Shown in pieces: positions 48,014-59,905 of a DNA stretch of 64,000 nt. The first letter of the stretch is position 1. Each line of letters begins with the position of its first letter. The position numbers and the translations under genes are program-made. The stretch spans positions 186,001 through 250,000 of the forward strand of contig CP103021.1 in NCBI GenBank assembly GCA_024752435.1, read 5' to 3'. Under the pieces are notes generated by a model. The model saw only the letters and a program-made list of their open reading frames with translations, had not been told where the DNA came from and made no database searches. The DNA comes from Allantophomopsis cytisporea. Its lineage: Eukaryota > Ascomycota > Leotiomycetes > Phacidiales > Phacidiaceae.

Positions 48014-50534
48014 GATGGAGATTTTTGTGTCCGGGGATATTGGTGCATATTGTAGGAAGTGAATTTTTTGAGATGGCGTTTGGGAAAAGTCATGGCAGTT
48101 TTAGCCTTTAAATGGCTGTATGATTTGAGATTGGAGATAAATGAATGAAGGTCTCTTATTTCCACTACTGTTTCGAATTGAAAAACTGCCATAAGAGTCG
48201 ATTTGCAGTATGACTTTTTCAGGATTTTTAACATTCAGGTTTTTATAATCATCTCCGTTGTCATTAAGATGACTTGTGTAGTCACCGACCAGCCATGTCA
48301 GCTAGTGGCGTTTCTTGTTGTTGACTGCATGTTTACATTGTCATTATTTGGTGATGGTTTGTAGCTGCTTTGTGTAAGGGACTGCAGTGGTCTCACACAA
48401 GTATATCTAAGTATTCGAAGATGTAAGAAACGATGAAGATAACCATAACTACCAGGATATTGCCTTCATCGTGCTCAATGTCGGCAAATCATGAAGTCGA
48501 CAACTACCGCCCATATGGCAACTAATATCAACTCGATGGCAGTACTCGGGTGCAGTTTGCACATCGTCGAACAACCCTCTTGCTATACAAAGACCCTTTC
48601 ACAATGGAAGGAGAGCATCCGTATATAGCTCAGTGAACAAGCAATTGAGCTTCACAACACATTGTCCTAATACTGTGGTATGAGATACGTCGATTATCGA
48701 GCACTTCGAAGTGAGTAACGAAAGCCATCAGATCATTGCTATGCATTATTCAAAGAGCAAGCAACTGTGTAAGTTTTTTGAAGTCTACACGTTCGATTAA
48801 GCTATCCATAACCTTTTCAGTATCCTTAACGATATATCTTCTTTATATGCTTCTAAATAAGTTACGATTTAATATCACATGATATCTCTTGACAATAAGC
48901 TAGCATGGCTATTTTAACTCTATTGTCCTTACTTGAGATAACTAAACGCAGGTGATGTATATGTACCCCGATAAAAAAATTAATACACAAACAAACAGTG
49001 AAATAGGGCCACTTTGCAGAGTGCATAGGAGGACGAGCCGAATTCGAAAGAGAACCCCAGGCACCCGGGTTTCTGTAGCAATCAACGGTTCCGCAGCCTG
49101 CGGTTCCCTTGGTTGTGAGTCTTTTGCAATTTTGGAGTCCTGGGTTCGACTCTAAGCTTATGCTGTCTTTTTCCTTTTTCCATCTTTTTTCTTTGAGTTC
49201 TGTATCCTCTTTCTTTCCTAATACATTTCAATCTCTCCCCATTTTGCGTGAACTGCTATGAACACACGATGCTGTTAAGAAGCACACTAACCAAACTACT
49301 TGACCACCATCAAATTGGGAAGACTTCCGTAAGAGGCCTCTGCTGAGGGGAATGCTTGTGCTATTTCGCCTTTGCGAGGAAGCTTTGAATATAAATTGCA
49401 AATAAGTATTTATAGTGTTTTCTTAACTGTACTCATTCGATTATATACTAGCAAAGGTTTTGTTCTTGCTTCAACATCACGCATATTGTGTGTAGATATT
49501 GCAAGCTGGTCAAGTGATCTACTAAAGTCAAGGAGGCTCACATTGGTAGAGCAAGTTTCCTCACAACCAACAACAAGAAAATGAACCCACCATCACCAAC
49601 AGTCAGGCTCCGGTGCCAATACAGCTTTGTGTAGTATGTCTTGTTTTGAAGTGTCAGGGATGCTCTCGAAACGTTGAAGCAATTAAAGAGTAGAGAACAG
49701 GTACATCTCGAGACCACTGACGTCTTGCATTTTGACAATACGGGTGGACCCACGCTCACGATTGAGGGGATTATAATCAACTGGAACCGAATAGGAGGTG
49801 TGCTGTCATGGATGGTAGTCATCTTCTTCGAATTCTTTTAGTTTATCCTTCCGATCTGGTGTAGTTGATACTACAAATTCGGTACTGAATCATACAACCT
49901 CCAGACTGTAAGTCTTGTACTCACCATCTATTGCTGGTTCAAGAATATTCTGAGAATAACTTGCTCTTTCACAAGAATATAATTGCAACTTTATTTTACC
50001 AACCAGGATCCCTTTAATGCAGTACAAAGACTTGCTCGCGTTGGTATGCCAGCCGAAAATACAATCAAATTAAGATATAATATCAAGAAAGTTCGTCGTC
50101 GTCATACACCGAATTATCGTGATAATAGCTATCTGATTTCCTTGAAGTCGACCAGTATAGTTGTGTATCTATATCATAGGAAGATGCAATGCAGAGCAAT
50201 AGCTATGCCACTGTAGATGGGTGTCAGTAGGCTTGAAGAATTTATCACGCTTGAGGAAGTGATCAAGCTACAAGTAGGTCAATACACTTCACTTGCTGAC
50301 ACATGGGCCATAGACAGGTGATGGGTCTTAGGTCTCCACCATACCAGCTATGAATCTTTCCAAATCCTTACTCCCACTTTTTAGTCAATGTTTTGGTGCG
50401 TCGTTGATCAACAATAAATTCTGTATTATAATTGGTATCGTTGCCTATCAGCACTCCGACGTCAGCGTATGTAGCTACGCACGGAACAATTCCGAGAACA
50501 TCATCAACAACGTCGACCATACATCATCAATAAC
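48014..50534. other. AT-rich intergenic region
   Basis: The SMD3 3' flank, then AT-rich DNA with only short frames (49538-49822 minus, 49983-50216 plus) that resemble nothing. A tRNA-like relic lies near 49100-49153. The VPS38 promoter is in the last few hundred bases. Confidence 0.5.
49100..49153 (+). other. tRNA-like relic (possible tRNA-derived repeat)
   Basis: GGTTCGACTC at 49143-49152 is a good B-box/T-loop. It is preceded by TTTTGCAATTTTGGAGTCCTG, much like the anticodon-arm-to-T-arm part of tRNA-Ala(UGC). The 5' half and the acceptor stem do not fold, and a T-rich run follows. Most likely a tRNA pseudogene or SINE head, not a working tRNA. Confidence 0.25.
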
Positions 50535-52116
50535 ATGGCCAACGAAACTCCCCGTCCGCTGCTCCTTCCTGCCAATCGCAAGCTGCGGCATCTCAAGGGC
50601 ATCTATTTACGAGATGTAACTCATAATACTCCAATTGAGCTTCGGCCCAAACAGCTACGAAGACGAAGTACGGTGTGGGCTGGAGCTCCTCCCACTGTCA
50701 GGCAAAAGAAGTTAGAAGATGTAATAGGGAAGGGAATGGTTGATACTTTCTTCACCTTACACGTTGGTGAGGAGGTTATCTACATCAGCGAGGTCGTTGA
50801 AAAGGCCATGGTGTGTAAAGCCCCATTCTGATAGCTTCTTTAACTAACATGTCCAGAACCCTTCCTTTCGATTCTTCGACCTTACAACACTCCCTCCTTC
50901 AATCTCTCGTCTTGACAGCTTCACCATTCGAATCTGGACTAAGCAGTCACAATGGACACTCCAATCCGAGCACGAGATACATCTCAGCGAGCTACATATC
51001 ACGACGGGCACCCACAAGGTCATGTTCCACCTAATAGATGGTGTCTACACAACAGACGTGACCCCGGACGTCCCAGCCCCCAAATCAGCCCCCACTCTCC
51101 CCACATCCTCATACAATGCCCTCATGCGCCTCTCAACCCTCGACGACTCAATCCAAGATGCTCTGCGCACACGCGAACAACTAGCCGCCCAAATCGATAC
51201 TCTCCTACATGCTCCAGACCCCGCCCCTGCAGCCGCTGAGTCTGCCCAGCTCGCAAAACGTTATGTGACATCCGAAAGCAAGCTCCTCAAGACTTCGGTC
51301 AAGAAACGGGATGAGCTGAAAGCCTCACTCGCAGCACGGCGGTCAGCAATGACAAAAGGAGCAGAGAACCAGGCGCGTGCACAAGACGATGTGGTGGATG
51401 CGCGTGAGAAACTGGAGCACTGCAAAGAGCTGCATCGCACGACACTGGAAAGCATCCATGGACAGCGGCGGCGGATCTGTGAAGAGCTTCTCGAGATCTT
51501 CCCCATCGAGCCGACAAGCTCCTCTTTGCTGTTCACAATCTGTGGACTGGAACTGCCGAACTCATCGTTTGATGATGCGAATGAGGAAGTTGTGGCTGCA
51601 GCACTGGGGCATGTGGCTAGGCTTGTGGATCATCTGCAGTATTACCTGTCTATCCCGCTGCCGTACCCAGTTACAGCGTATGGATCGCGCAGTCTTATCC
51701 GGGACGAGATATCCATCTTGCCAGATAACCAGCGTACGTTCCCACTTTACATGCGCTCAGTCATCCGTTTCCGCTTTGACTATGCCGTTTTTCTACTTAA
51801 CAAGGACATCGAACGCCTGGCAGAGTCACAAGGCCTTAAAGTCATTGATATTAGACATACGCTGCCGAACCTGAAGTATTTGCTGTATGTGTGCAGTGCG
51901 GGTGCGGGTGAGTTGCCTGCGAGAAAGGCTGGTGGTGTGAGGGGATTGTTGGCGGGCCGTACGCCGATTATGAGTAGGAGAGGCAGCATGGACAGTGATC
52001 AAGGGGAAACGGTCAGGAAGATGCTTGAAAATGGAGGGAAGAAGGAGCTGCCATTTTCGAATGGACGCCAGATGACATTGCGGACGAGTGGGTTGAGGGA
52101 GAATGTGGTTTCTTGA
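50535..52116 (+). CDS. VPS38: Vps38/UVRAG-type subunit of PI3-kinase complex II
   Basis: Two exons: 50535-50810 and 50857-52116, 511 residues. The N-terminal part (LRHLKGIYLRD, then FRFFDLTTLPPSISRLDSFT, TGTHKVMFHLIDGVYT) is the C2-like segment of UVRAG proteins. Residues about 185-270 form an Ala/Glu/Arg-rich coiled coil. The C-terminal half (ICGLELPNSSFDD, EEVVAAALGHVARLVDHLQY, YLSIPLPYPVTAYGSRSLIR, TFPLYMRSVIRFRFDYAVFL, HTLPNLKYLLYV) is the BARA2-like domain of the Atg14/UVRAG Pfam family. It should work with Vps34, Vps15 and Vps30/Atg6 in vacuolar sorting. Atg14 itself is shorter and lacks this N-terminus, so UVRAG/Vps38 is preferred. It is convergent with STE50. Confidence 0.85.
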
Positions 52117-53654
52117 GCGAGTTGTGTATCTATATGAATGATACCCTTGTTTGTTCTGTACTAAGTCTAGATCTACGTTCGATTTAGCACAACAGAGTCT
52201 TGGAGCTGAATTGCTTAAGGAGCATGTCTGGCATGAACATATGGGTTATCAATCACATACTCTTAGAGTATGAGAATAGTCATAATAATCAAGACGTCTG
52301 CAACAAACCATAACGCATCTAGTGATATATGGACCTACATCCCAAATCCAACTCGAATCATAGACTATGTGAGAGCCATCGCTGATGCAAGTAGATGCAA
52401 TCACCTCAAGTGACGCTCCGTAAGAAGTAGGCTTCTAGATTTAGAGTTAAGCTACATACAAGAGAAACCTCACCACCTCACCAAACGACACTACTCAATC
52501 AATACTCTAACAAGCTCTCCTCAGAAAGCACAACGCAAGTCTACAAATACCGCAAATATCATCGAAGCAGCAAGTACCAATCAAAACCCTATATAACAAC
52601 CAAGTCCGAAACACCATGCCACCCCGCAAGCTACCATCCACTGAAAAAACCAACAGGCCTTACACGGAAGAAGTTCAAAGCCTACATGCTCCCTTCACAG
52701 CTCCTCGTCTCTACCAGCCTCGTCATTATGCAAACCCTTCATCACCATCACCACCCACCTTGCGAGGTCACAAATCCGAAAAGCATACAGTTCCCGCCTG
52801 TATAGCGAATGCATGATGCAACCGACGCCTCTGGCAATGGTTTCCTGGAATAAGTACCGACAAAGGAAGTCTTCTCCACAGATACCTTCGTTTCTATCTT
52901 CTAGCAGTACAAGGAATGGCTACAACCACAACAGCTTCAGCATTCCTTAGTGCCGGAAAGGCTTCAATATCCGCAGATATATGCACTCGTAGTTCTCAAA
53001 CGTCACAGATATACCCGATTAGTAAGCTATACAGGTTTGAATGTATATAAACTGCCCAATATCACATCAGATACTCATATGCACACCCAACAGAACCGTC
53101 AATTATCATAACAATCATATATACCCCTTTCACCGTTCACCATTCACCATTCACAACCCTTTCAGCTCGTCCTCCTCTCCCAGAGTCTCCATCTCCATCT
53201 CCATCTCCAGCTCACATCCCCCGTCCCCTCCAAGAATACCCCTACCAATACCATCGTGCCCACACCTGTCACCTAACAAAAACCCCCTCCTCTAATCGAC
53301 ATCAAAATCCGTAAGTTAATCCCACCTAAAAGCCCAAGAAGAACGAATAGAAAGGCGGGTGAACAAACACAAAAAAGCTTCCCAAACGCCACCCACCCCC
53401 ACCAGATCCAGGTTTCCCAAACCCCATCACGAATCGCCCATATTTTGAACCTTGCAATTCCGAAGAATCAAAACTGAATACCTCACTCAAAAAGTCACAC
53501 TCAAAATTCCCCTTCCAGAATAAAAAAAAAAAAAAGAAGATAGCCGGCCCCCCCAAGAAGAAAAGAAGTATAAAAAAGGAGGAAGAAAAAATTCCTGAAA
53601 GCTGTATCCATGTAACTGCTGGGCTCATCTCTCTCCTGCGCGGAGGGGAGGAAC
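52117..53654. other. Convergent 3' region between VPS38 and STE50
   Basis: No supported gene. CATACTCTTAGAGTATG near 52256 is a short palindrome. 53110-53260 is C-rich low complexity with repeated CCATCT. A 13-base A run lies at 53521-53533. Confidence 0.5.
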
Positions 53655-55264
53655 TTATATAATTCCACCCGGAGGATCATATCCACTGACGCTCTGATGC
53701 CCAGCTCTGCCTTCGAGCCCGGCACTCCCAGGCTGCCCACCATCCTGCACATTCGTTTTCCGCAACATAAACATAGGTTTCTTGCCCTCCTTATCGAGCT
53801 GCTTGAACAGAATAAGCGGCTTCTCATCAAGTTGTAGACAGCGTTCCTGGTCACCGTAGACGATGTACAGCGCATATTGATTCCACGGCGCATTGATGTT
53901 GTATTTCTTGAGAGCTGCTGGCAGGACTTTGTAGCACGGGTCTTCCATGGACACGCGGAACGATTTGAAGATCTCAACCGAGGCTTTCGGGTCTTGGCTG
54001 TCGAGGGCTGGCGTGTTGGCGCGACGGGACGGCGGTGGCATCGTACTATCGCGGTTATAAGTGTATTCTTCGTTCTGTGGGAAGACGCGCGATGAGGGGG
54101 TTTGTTGTTCGGAGCGGTAGGAGCGGGATGCGAGGGTGCTGCCGTTGAGGGTGTGATTCGGTGGCGAGGTTGGTGAGGGCATGTTCGGCGATGGGTGGCC
54201 GGGCGATGTCGCAGGCTGGGAACCATTGGAGGCGTTCAGATGTGACGAAGAGAGAACGGCTCTTTCTGCAGCGCTAGAGGGGTCCAGTGCTGTTTCCATG
54301 AGTGAGCGTTCGGGGATATTGTGTTGTAGGTGTGTCGGTGAGGCGTTCTTTGGCGTGGACCCGAGGAAGAGCTTCTTCGTGGAGAATTTTCGCGAGAGGC
54401 CGCCTGATTGACTCGATGAGGGCGTAGGAGCGGGTGGAGAGATGGTATTCGAGGTATCGTATGTGGAATATTGCGACGAGTATGCGGCATTCGAAGTCGA
54501 AGGATGATAAGGCAGTGGCTGACCTTCTTTCGCCATTCGAAAAACCGGTAGGAGATCTTCACGCAGTCGTCGATACTCGTCGGCCACCCGTTGTAGTTCC
54601 CTCTCCGCAATGCTCATTCTCTCATCGCGCAATCGAAGTTGCTCGACCAATTGTTTAATATCCTTCAACGTAGCCGTGGCATATTGGGCCTCCGCATCGG
54701 CGGCTATGGGCGGCGGTTAGCGACAGATACAAGTACGCAAGGCAAAACTGCTTACACAAAGGAACATATTGATCTGACTCAATGGGTATGTCTTGCTTGA
54801 TCTTGATATCGTAAACGCTCTTGAGGATCGTCAGACGATGACCGACACTAGTGATTCCCATCTGCTTGAGATCATCATGCTGTAGCGCAATCAGCGCCTC
54901 GCCAACAATCTCATTGTCTACACAAGGTCAGTCAGTCAGTCAGTCAGGCCAGCAACTTCCACACCTCGCTCGGCAAGAACAACGCACCCAAGAACTGATC
55001 GCCATACTGCCGTAATCCCAAGTGGCTGACGAAGTCGGCGCATTCCTCTGCTGACCATTCGGTGATTATGGATTCGGGAAGACGATCACCAGAACTGACG
55101 TGGCCGTAGGTGGTCGGCGTATGTTCATTACTCGAAGGCCCTTCCGAGTCGGTTGGAGATGCTTCACTGTCTGTAGCTAAGACTGGAGAGCTATCATGCA
55201 CACTTCGCTCGTACTCATCGTCGGCATCGGATTCTGGATAAGCCGTGCCCGACTCGAATGCCAT
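53655..55264 (-). CDS. STE50: Ste50-type MAPK adaptor (SAM and RA domains)
   Basis: Three exons: 55264-54988, 54917-54756 and 54703-53655, 495 residues; introns 70 and 52 nt. Residues about 68-130 are the SAM domain (ITEWSAEECADFVSHLGLRQ, then FLDNEIVGEALIALQHDDLK, MGITSVGHRLTILKSVY). A coiled coil (IKQLVEQLRLRDERMSIAER) follows, then a long Ser/Pro-rich linker. Residues about 375-460 are the Ras-association domain (VEIFKSFRVSMEDPCYKVLP, NQYALYIVYGDQERCLQLDE, KPLILFKQL). It links Cdc42/Ras input to the Ste11 MAPKKK in mating, filamentation and osmotic pathways. Intron 1 has five tandem CTGAC branch-site words just before its acceptor. Confidence 0.95.
54927..54946 (-). repeat. (TGAC)5 inside STE50 intron 1
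   Basis: Five TGAC units, each preceded by C, so the fungal branch-site word CTGAC occurs five times within 21 bases, ending about 9 bases before the AG at 54919-54918. Confidence 0.85.
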
Positions 55265-57600
55265 GTTATTTGGAGGGCGGAAGGACTCTCAAAGGACTCG
55301 AGTCGATGTGCGCAGCTCGAGCGTACGGATTTGAGGCGTGGAGAGGTGGGTATGGACAGGTTTTTTCGTATACGTTGAGTTGGTGTGGTTGTGAAGGAAG
55401 TCAATAGGAATGGGGTTCTGCGATGTCTCGGCTGGAGGGTGTGGTGGATGTGGATGTGGTGGTGGTGGTGGTGGTGGTCGGTCGTTATAGTGGTCGCACG
55501 GCTCGGGATTGGCAGATACGAATGAGAGAGCAACCTTGGTACTTTGTACTCTTTCCAACGAATTCTATGAATATTCTAAGAGCAATGGGAATTCCAAGAA
55601 ATAATCCGCAGTCCGAATGATCGGAAGGGATCCGTTGGAATGCGATTGTAGTGAGTGGGGTGAGTTGTATGTTCCGTTTGACCTTTTTTGAGGGTGATAA
55701 TTGGATTGCCTGTTGAAGTTTGATATCTACCTTAGGGATCTGCAACAGCGTCGAAGATTCTATTTTGAAGAGATCGGCGGTTATGGTGATTGGTGATGGA
55801 TGATGGGCAACAATAGGTGACGGATGATGTTGTAGCAAGGCAAGGCAAGGCAAGGCCAGGTACCTCAGGTACGGGTAATTCTTTGGTGTTGAGGCGTGAG
55901 GAGTATGTAACAACAAGCAGGATTTGAATTGGTGGAAGAGTAATTAGAGCAGGTATGATGTATGTATGTTTGTACGAATTCAACGGAATCAATCAGTCAG
56001 TCTCGTCAATCCGTCAGTTCATCAAGTGGTCAATGGCAGTTAGATCAATCGAATGCGACGATGTGACATTGACATTGACATTGACATTGTCCACTCAACT
56101 TCTCTTGTACAGTAAGTCAGTAGCAGCGCAGAGCCAAGTTTAATGTATGAATATGCTGAACCCTGTCCATATCAAAGCAGGAGGGAAAGTGAGTGGATAT
56201 GTGATGTAAATGCCTGAGACGTGAGGCATACAGATACACAGCCGTCAAGCATCTCATACAGTTCCCGTCTTTGAAGGACATCAGTGGTGATAAGAATAAG
56301 AAGGACAATCAGGGTGATGAAGGCAGTGTACGGTAGTAGTCGGATATGTGAGATAGGAGATGGAGATGAGAGATGAGAGATGAGAGATGAGTGGTGATCC
56401 GTTGATGATACGATGATAGTCTTTTTGGGGCTACTTTGTACATCTCCGTAGTACCTGCGGGAGTAAGAAGAGAGCTTCTTGTTGTTGTAGAGACCAAAGA
56501 CTAATCTGACTAGAAGTCAAGAAAGCATGAATGACATCTAACAGAAGCTCGATATCAATTCAGTCTCTCCTTTGACTCGACTCCTGAATCATCATCATCA
56601 TCATCATCATCGTCGTCGTCAAACTCCTACTCACTCCCCTTTGTATCTTGTACTGTGTACATACGGATCCTCCCACACTCTAACTAACTGTGCCTCACTT
56701 CATTCCTCCTGCAGGACCACACCACGGTCTACAGTCTATGGTCTACAGTCTATGGTCTACAGTCCACAGTCTATGGCAGTTCAACTCCCCGACTATTAAA
56801 TCCTAACGACCACGCAAGCACGGCAAGCAACTCACCACATGAGAGCCATAAGACCCAGGCAATAACACATCCTACAGGATCCTCACTTACAATCCACAAT
56901 CCCTAAATCCACAATCCACCATCCACAATCCACAATCCACCATCCGTACTCCATACACAACAAAATGAAAAATCTCAGGCACAAACAATCCATCCCTCCC
57001 CTCCAAGGTGGATTGACACTCGAGGTGGAGTGCATTGAAGCACCTGTGGGTAAAGAGTCCTGCACCTCAGTGGGTCCCGCAACCCACCAAGCTCCAAGAA
57101 TAGAGCAGCCTTGAACGTCTCGCTCAGAGCGCAAGGATCTGTGCGTAGGAGATGTCGCAAGGAACGGCCTCGGTAAAGTCGAGGATGAAGACAAGGGAAG
57201 GTAGTATTTCTAAGTAGTGGCGAAATGTCTTTGCAGGTGTTTTGTTTGAAGGGGTTGAACTTCTAGAATCGTGGTTGAGTGTTGATGGGTTGTAGAGATG
57301 GGTGGATGCGTGGACGTCTGCGCACTGCATTCGTCCTTATTCTCGGTAAATTCAAAGTAAGCCTCAAGGAGATATATGAAGGGAGTGTGTATTAGGAGAA
57401 GCATTGTCTTCTATAGCAGTGATTGATGATGAAGAGGCGAGTGGTGATATGATGGATAATGACAACGACTACGACTACGACTACGAAATACTGATATTAT
57501 ACTTGGATGCCGAAACTACAAGGTATGATGACCGCCGAACGGTACAGGAATCACGGGTCGCCAACATGAATGTAAATGTGCTTTATATAAGATACCTCGT
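55265..57600. other. STE50 upstream region and microsatellites
   Basis: No supported gene. Holds (GGT)n at 55445-55475, (CATTGA)n-like at 56066-56090, (ATC)n/(GTC)n at 56583-56620, TATGGTCTACAGTC repeats at 56727-56775 and ATCCACAATCC repeats at 56887-56945. A 64-codon minus frame from an ATG at 57404 is unsupported. Confidence 0.55.
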
Positions 57601-57650
57601 GATGCTAGGGCGCTGAAATCGCAGAAAGGTCCCTAGGGCATCAAATGAGG

Positions 57651-57960
57651 TCAGAAATGAATTACAGTAGTCTCTCGTCCCACTAACTGGTGTGGCTCGT
57701 GTCTATAAACGATAATCCAATTACTACATCTTCTCTTCTCCAAGCGTACAGCGGAATACACTCTCACGTTAGCAATCCTGGCTTCGTGAAGTACATGGGG
57801 AGTTGACGACGAATCTGGCAGGAAACGAATAACGATGATGAGGGTGGGCATGACGAAGAGAGCCTGAATGATGGTGAGAGGTGCGAAGGGTGATACGTAC
57901 TGGCTCAATCATCGACCTGTTCAAGCAGTCTACATCCCCATGCCTCTCCAAGCCTCTCGC
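57651..57960 (-). pseudogene. Microprotein-type unit 1, apparently broken
   Basis: Downstream of TATAAATACCAG (58004-57993). One frame reads QYVSPFAPLTIIQALF then VMPTLIIVIRFLP, a hydrophobic stretch like the other units, but a TGA precedes it and no early ATG is in frame. Another frame from the ATG in CGATGATTGAGCC is open but polar. Confidence 0.4.
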
Positions 57961-57992
57961 CCTGTGATAGAGCACGAAGGGTAGACAAAAGA

Positions 57993-58004
57993 CTGGTATT
58001 TATA
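57993..58004 (-). promoter_or_regulatory. TATA element TATAAATACCAG, unit 1
   Basis: A 12-base word identical to those at 58884 and 59599. TTTATAGACGCC lies about 85 bases further upstream. Confidence 0.65.
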
Positions 58005-58119
58005 TCCGAGAAGCCATGTAGAGACGAGAAAGCCGAGGTGAAGCTTACTTCTCTTGACTAGCTGAGGTAATGTGGTATTGGCGTCTATAAAACCTGAGCG
58101 AGTGCATAGTGAGCACTCT

Positions 58120-58290
58120 TTCTTGACATAGCTCTTCTTGGAAAGAACGGAACTTGAGTCGAATTGAAATCCAAATCTGTGATCTTGTATGGAGTGACTA
58201 ACGATGATGAGGGAATACATGGTGGCGAGAGCGTAGATGATAATATGAGAGAGGCATGAATACAAAATTCTATATCCCACTCAGCCTCTC
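58120..58290 (-). pseudogene. Microprotein-type unit 2, relic
   Basis: Contains CTCTCGCCACCATGTATTCCCTCATCATCGTT, which matches the hydrophobic-coding DNA of the other units, and GCGAGAGGCTGAG, shared with unit 1. The frame SHIIIYALATMYSLIIV is hydrophobic but has no early ATG, only an internal one. Confidence 0.4.
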
Positions 58291-58603
58291 GCTACGTCTT
58301 CCTGGATTTTTGAATGTGTGAGTTCCGAGAATAATCTACCTGCTTCTCAGCTGTTGCTTATATTTGCCGTTTCAGAACGTAGAGAACTTGATGATACACG
58401 CTTGGTGTCTCATCCATCGGTATCAACTGCCAGGAGTGCAACCTCAACGCCGATAAAGTCAAACGCACAGTATCTTCCATCCCTGTATGCAGCTTACCAA
58501 GATAAATGATTAAATTTGCAAGTAAATAGTATTAACGCTGTGATCAAGGAAGATTCGGATGCAACAGCAAACGGTCAGGGAAAAGCACTTGACTATCAAC
58601 CAG

Positions 58604-58813
58604 CTAAGGTGCGATATCAACGCCTACAAATGGGCGACCACACAGTATCTCCCTCCCTTGTGCAACTGACGGAATCCAAGTGCAACGCGAGTACTGAGCA
58701 GCACTAACACCGCAACGCAAGTTGAAAAGATCGAGTGCAATAGCAACGGTGACGAGAACGTAGATGACGACGAGTACCCGGAGAGCCACGAGCTTGAAAC
58801 ACGCCACACACAT
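58604..58813 (-). CDS. Putative 69-residue membrane microprotein (unit 3)
   Basis: Intact ATG-to-TAG frame. MCVACFKLVALRVLVVIYVL then VTVAIALDLF is a hydrophobic start compatible with a signal anchor or signal peptide. The remainder is polar with four further Cys (LRC, SRC, LCG region), a layout also seen in small secreted fungal proteins. TATAAATACCAG lies 71 bases upstream of the ATG (58895-58884). I recognise no family. The frame and promoter are intact, making this one of the better candidates of the array. Confidence 0.45.
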   Translation of the reverse strand: MCVACFKLVALRVLVVIYVLVTVAIALDLFNLRCGVSAAQYSRCTWIPSVAQGREILCGRPFVGVDIAP

Positions 58814-58883
58814 TGCCAACCGCAGCACAGCAAGTTCAAATGCTTGCTACTGGGTGCTTCTGAGGATGAAGGTAGTGGAAAGA

Positions 58884-58895
58884 CTGGTATTTATA
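58884..58895 (-). promoter_or_regulatory. TATA element TATAAATACCAG, unit 3
   Basis: Same 12 bases as at 57993 and 59599, followed in two of the three by TCTTT. Confidence 0.65.
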
Positions 58896-59042
58896 CTTGG
58901 CTCAAGACGTGCAAGTGAGATTATGTGATGCCACATAACATGCCTTATTCATGAAGTGGTGCAGCTCGCTGTCTATGAAAGTGATTGTGATCTCCTCCTC
59001 CCTAATTAATCGCATCAGCAAACAGTATTACAGTTTCATAGG

Positions 59043-59270
59043 CTATGAACTACTTGCTGTGATTTGCGGATATGAGGAAGGATGTGTAAATAACGAGGAA
59101 GCGACGACATGGACTGCGAGAATGGTGTTGAATGTCGATATCTTCACCAGCGATCCTGCTGAGATTTTCTTACATATCAATGGTGACTGCCTTGATATTT
59201 TGTGCTTGAAGAGTCTTGATGCGCGTATAACCACGGTATATACCCCAAGGCTAGATATGATATGGAGATA
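59043..59270 (-). pseudogene. Unit 3b, weak relic
   Basis: GGTATATACCGTGG near 59240 could be a decayed TATA element. A frame with TFNTILAVHVVASSLF follows. On the other strand a 106-codon ATG frame (58951-59271) overlaps it. Neither is supported. Confidence 0.25.
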
Positions 59271-59345
59271 GGAGTCGATGCTTGTGAGGATACTTTGGTT
59301 AGTCGAAGCGACTTCGACGTCTATAAAAACGCATCGTCCATCACC

Positions 59346-59504
59346 TCACAGCTCGTTGTCAGCAAACCTCTCAATCACTTGTTTGAATGCATTGGAAGAG
59401 ATATTCACACCGTAATTTTTTAGAGCGAAGCAGCCTCCCTGAACAATGGTAAGGAAGTACATGATGATGAGAGCAAGAGTGATAAGAGATACAAAAAGGT
59501 GCAT
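59346..59504 (-). CDS. Putative 52-residue microprotein (unit 4)
   Basis: Intact frame MHLFVSLITLALIIMYFLTI then VQGGCFALKNYGVNISSNAF, ending RFADNEL. It looks like a signal peptide or single helix followed by a 30-residue polar part. TATAAATACCAG lies about 95 bases upstream (59610-59599). Several ATGs in other frames precede this one, including a 60-codon frame starting MSSEMMICGD, so either the start here is reached by an intron in the leader or the hydrophobic frame is a relic. Confidence 0.38.
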   Translation of the reverse strand: MHLFVSLITLALIIMYFLTIVQGGCFALKNYGVNISSNAFKQVIERFADNEL

Positions 59505-59598
59505 AACAGACCATGTAATCGATTACATCCCCACATATCATCATTTCTGAAGACATCTTAAGTATACTTGAGAGAAAAAGTGCAAGCTGCCTAGAAGC

Positions 59599-59610
59599 CT
59601 GGTATTTATA
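59599..59610 (-). promoter_or_regulatory. TATA element TATAAATACCAG, unit 4
   Basis: Third identical copy. Preceded by GCTTTGAAGTTCTCACTCTCTATGCTGAGTGCTGGC, which is duplicated upstream at 59739-59784 in a TATA-less form. Confidence 0.65.
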
Positions 59611-59738
59611 GCCAGCACTCAGCATAGAGAGTGAGAACTTCAAAGCCGACTTGGTATATGATGCTACTTCAGCATCATTAAGGTCCTAGTATAACAACTC
59701 TCCCCATTTACATACAAGCAAAAATACCCCTGCTCCTA

Positions 59739-59784
59739 GTATTAAGTTCACAGCACTCAGCAAAGACTGCGAGGACTTCAAAAC
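59739..59784 (-). repeat. Duplicated promoter segment lacking its TATA
   Basis: GTTTTGAAGTCCTCGCAGTCTTTGCTGAGTGCTGTGAACTTAATAC aligns with the segment at 59650-59601, but TATAAATAC reads TTAATAC. Confidence 0.6.
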
Positions 59785-59905
59785 AGAGATTATCCCTCTG
59801 GAGCTGCGTCTGGATCTGTTAGCACTTTGGGCTCTAGTGTCACCGACGTCTATAAAAGCCACCACACAGCCCCTCTTCCTTTTCTCTTTATACGCATATG
59901 CTGTA

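Noticed and set aside
49143..49152. Functional tRNA-Ala gene
   Set aside because: No acceptor stem or D arm can be folded around this B-box.
52616..52816. 66-codon ATG frame between VPS38 and STE50
   Set aside because: Good start context, but Pro/Ser-rich, no family, and in a convergent 3' region; left unannotated.
58951..59271. 106-codon plus-strand ATG frame within the microprotein array
   Set aside because: Runs against the orientation of all shared elements and is not repeated in other units.
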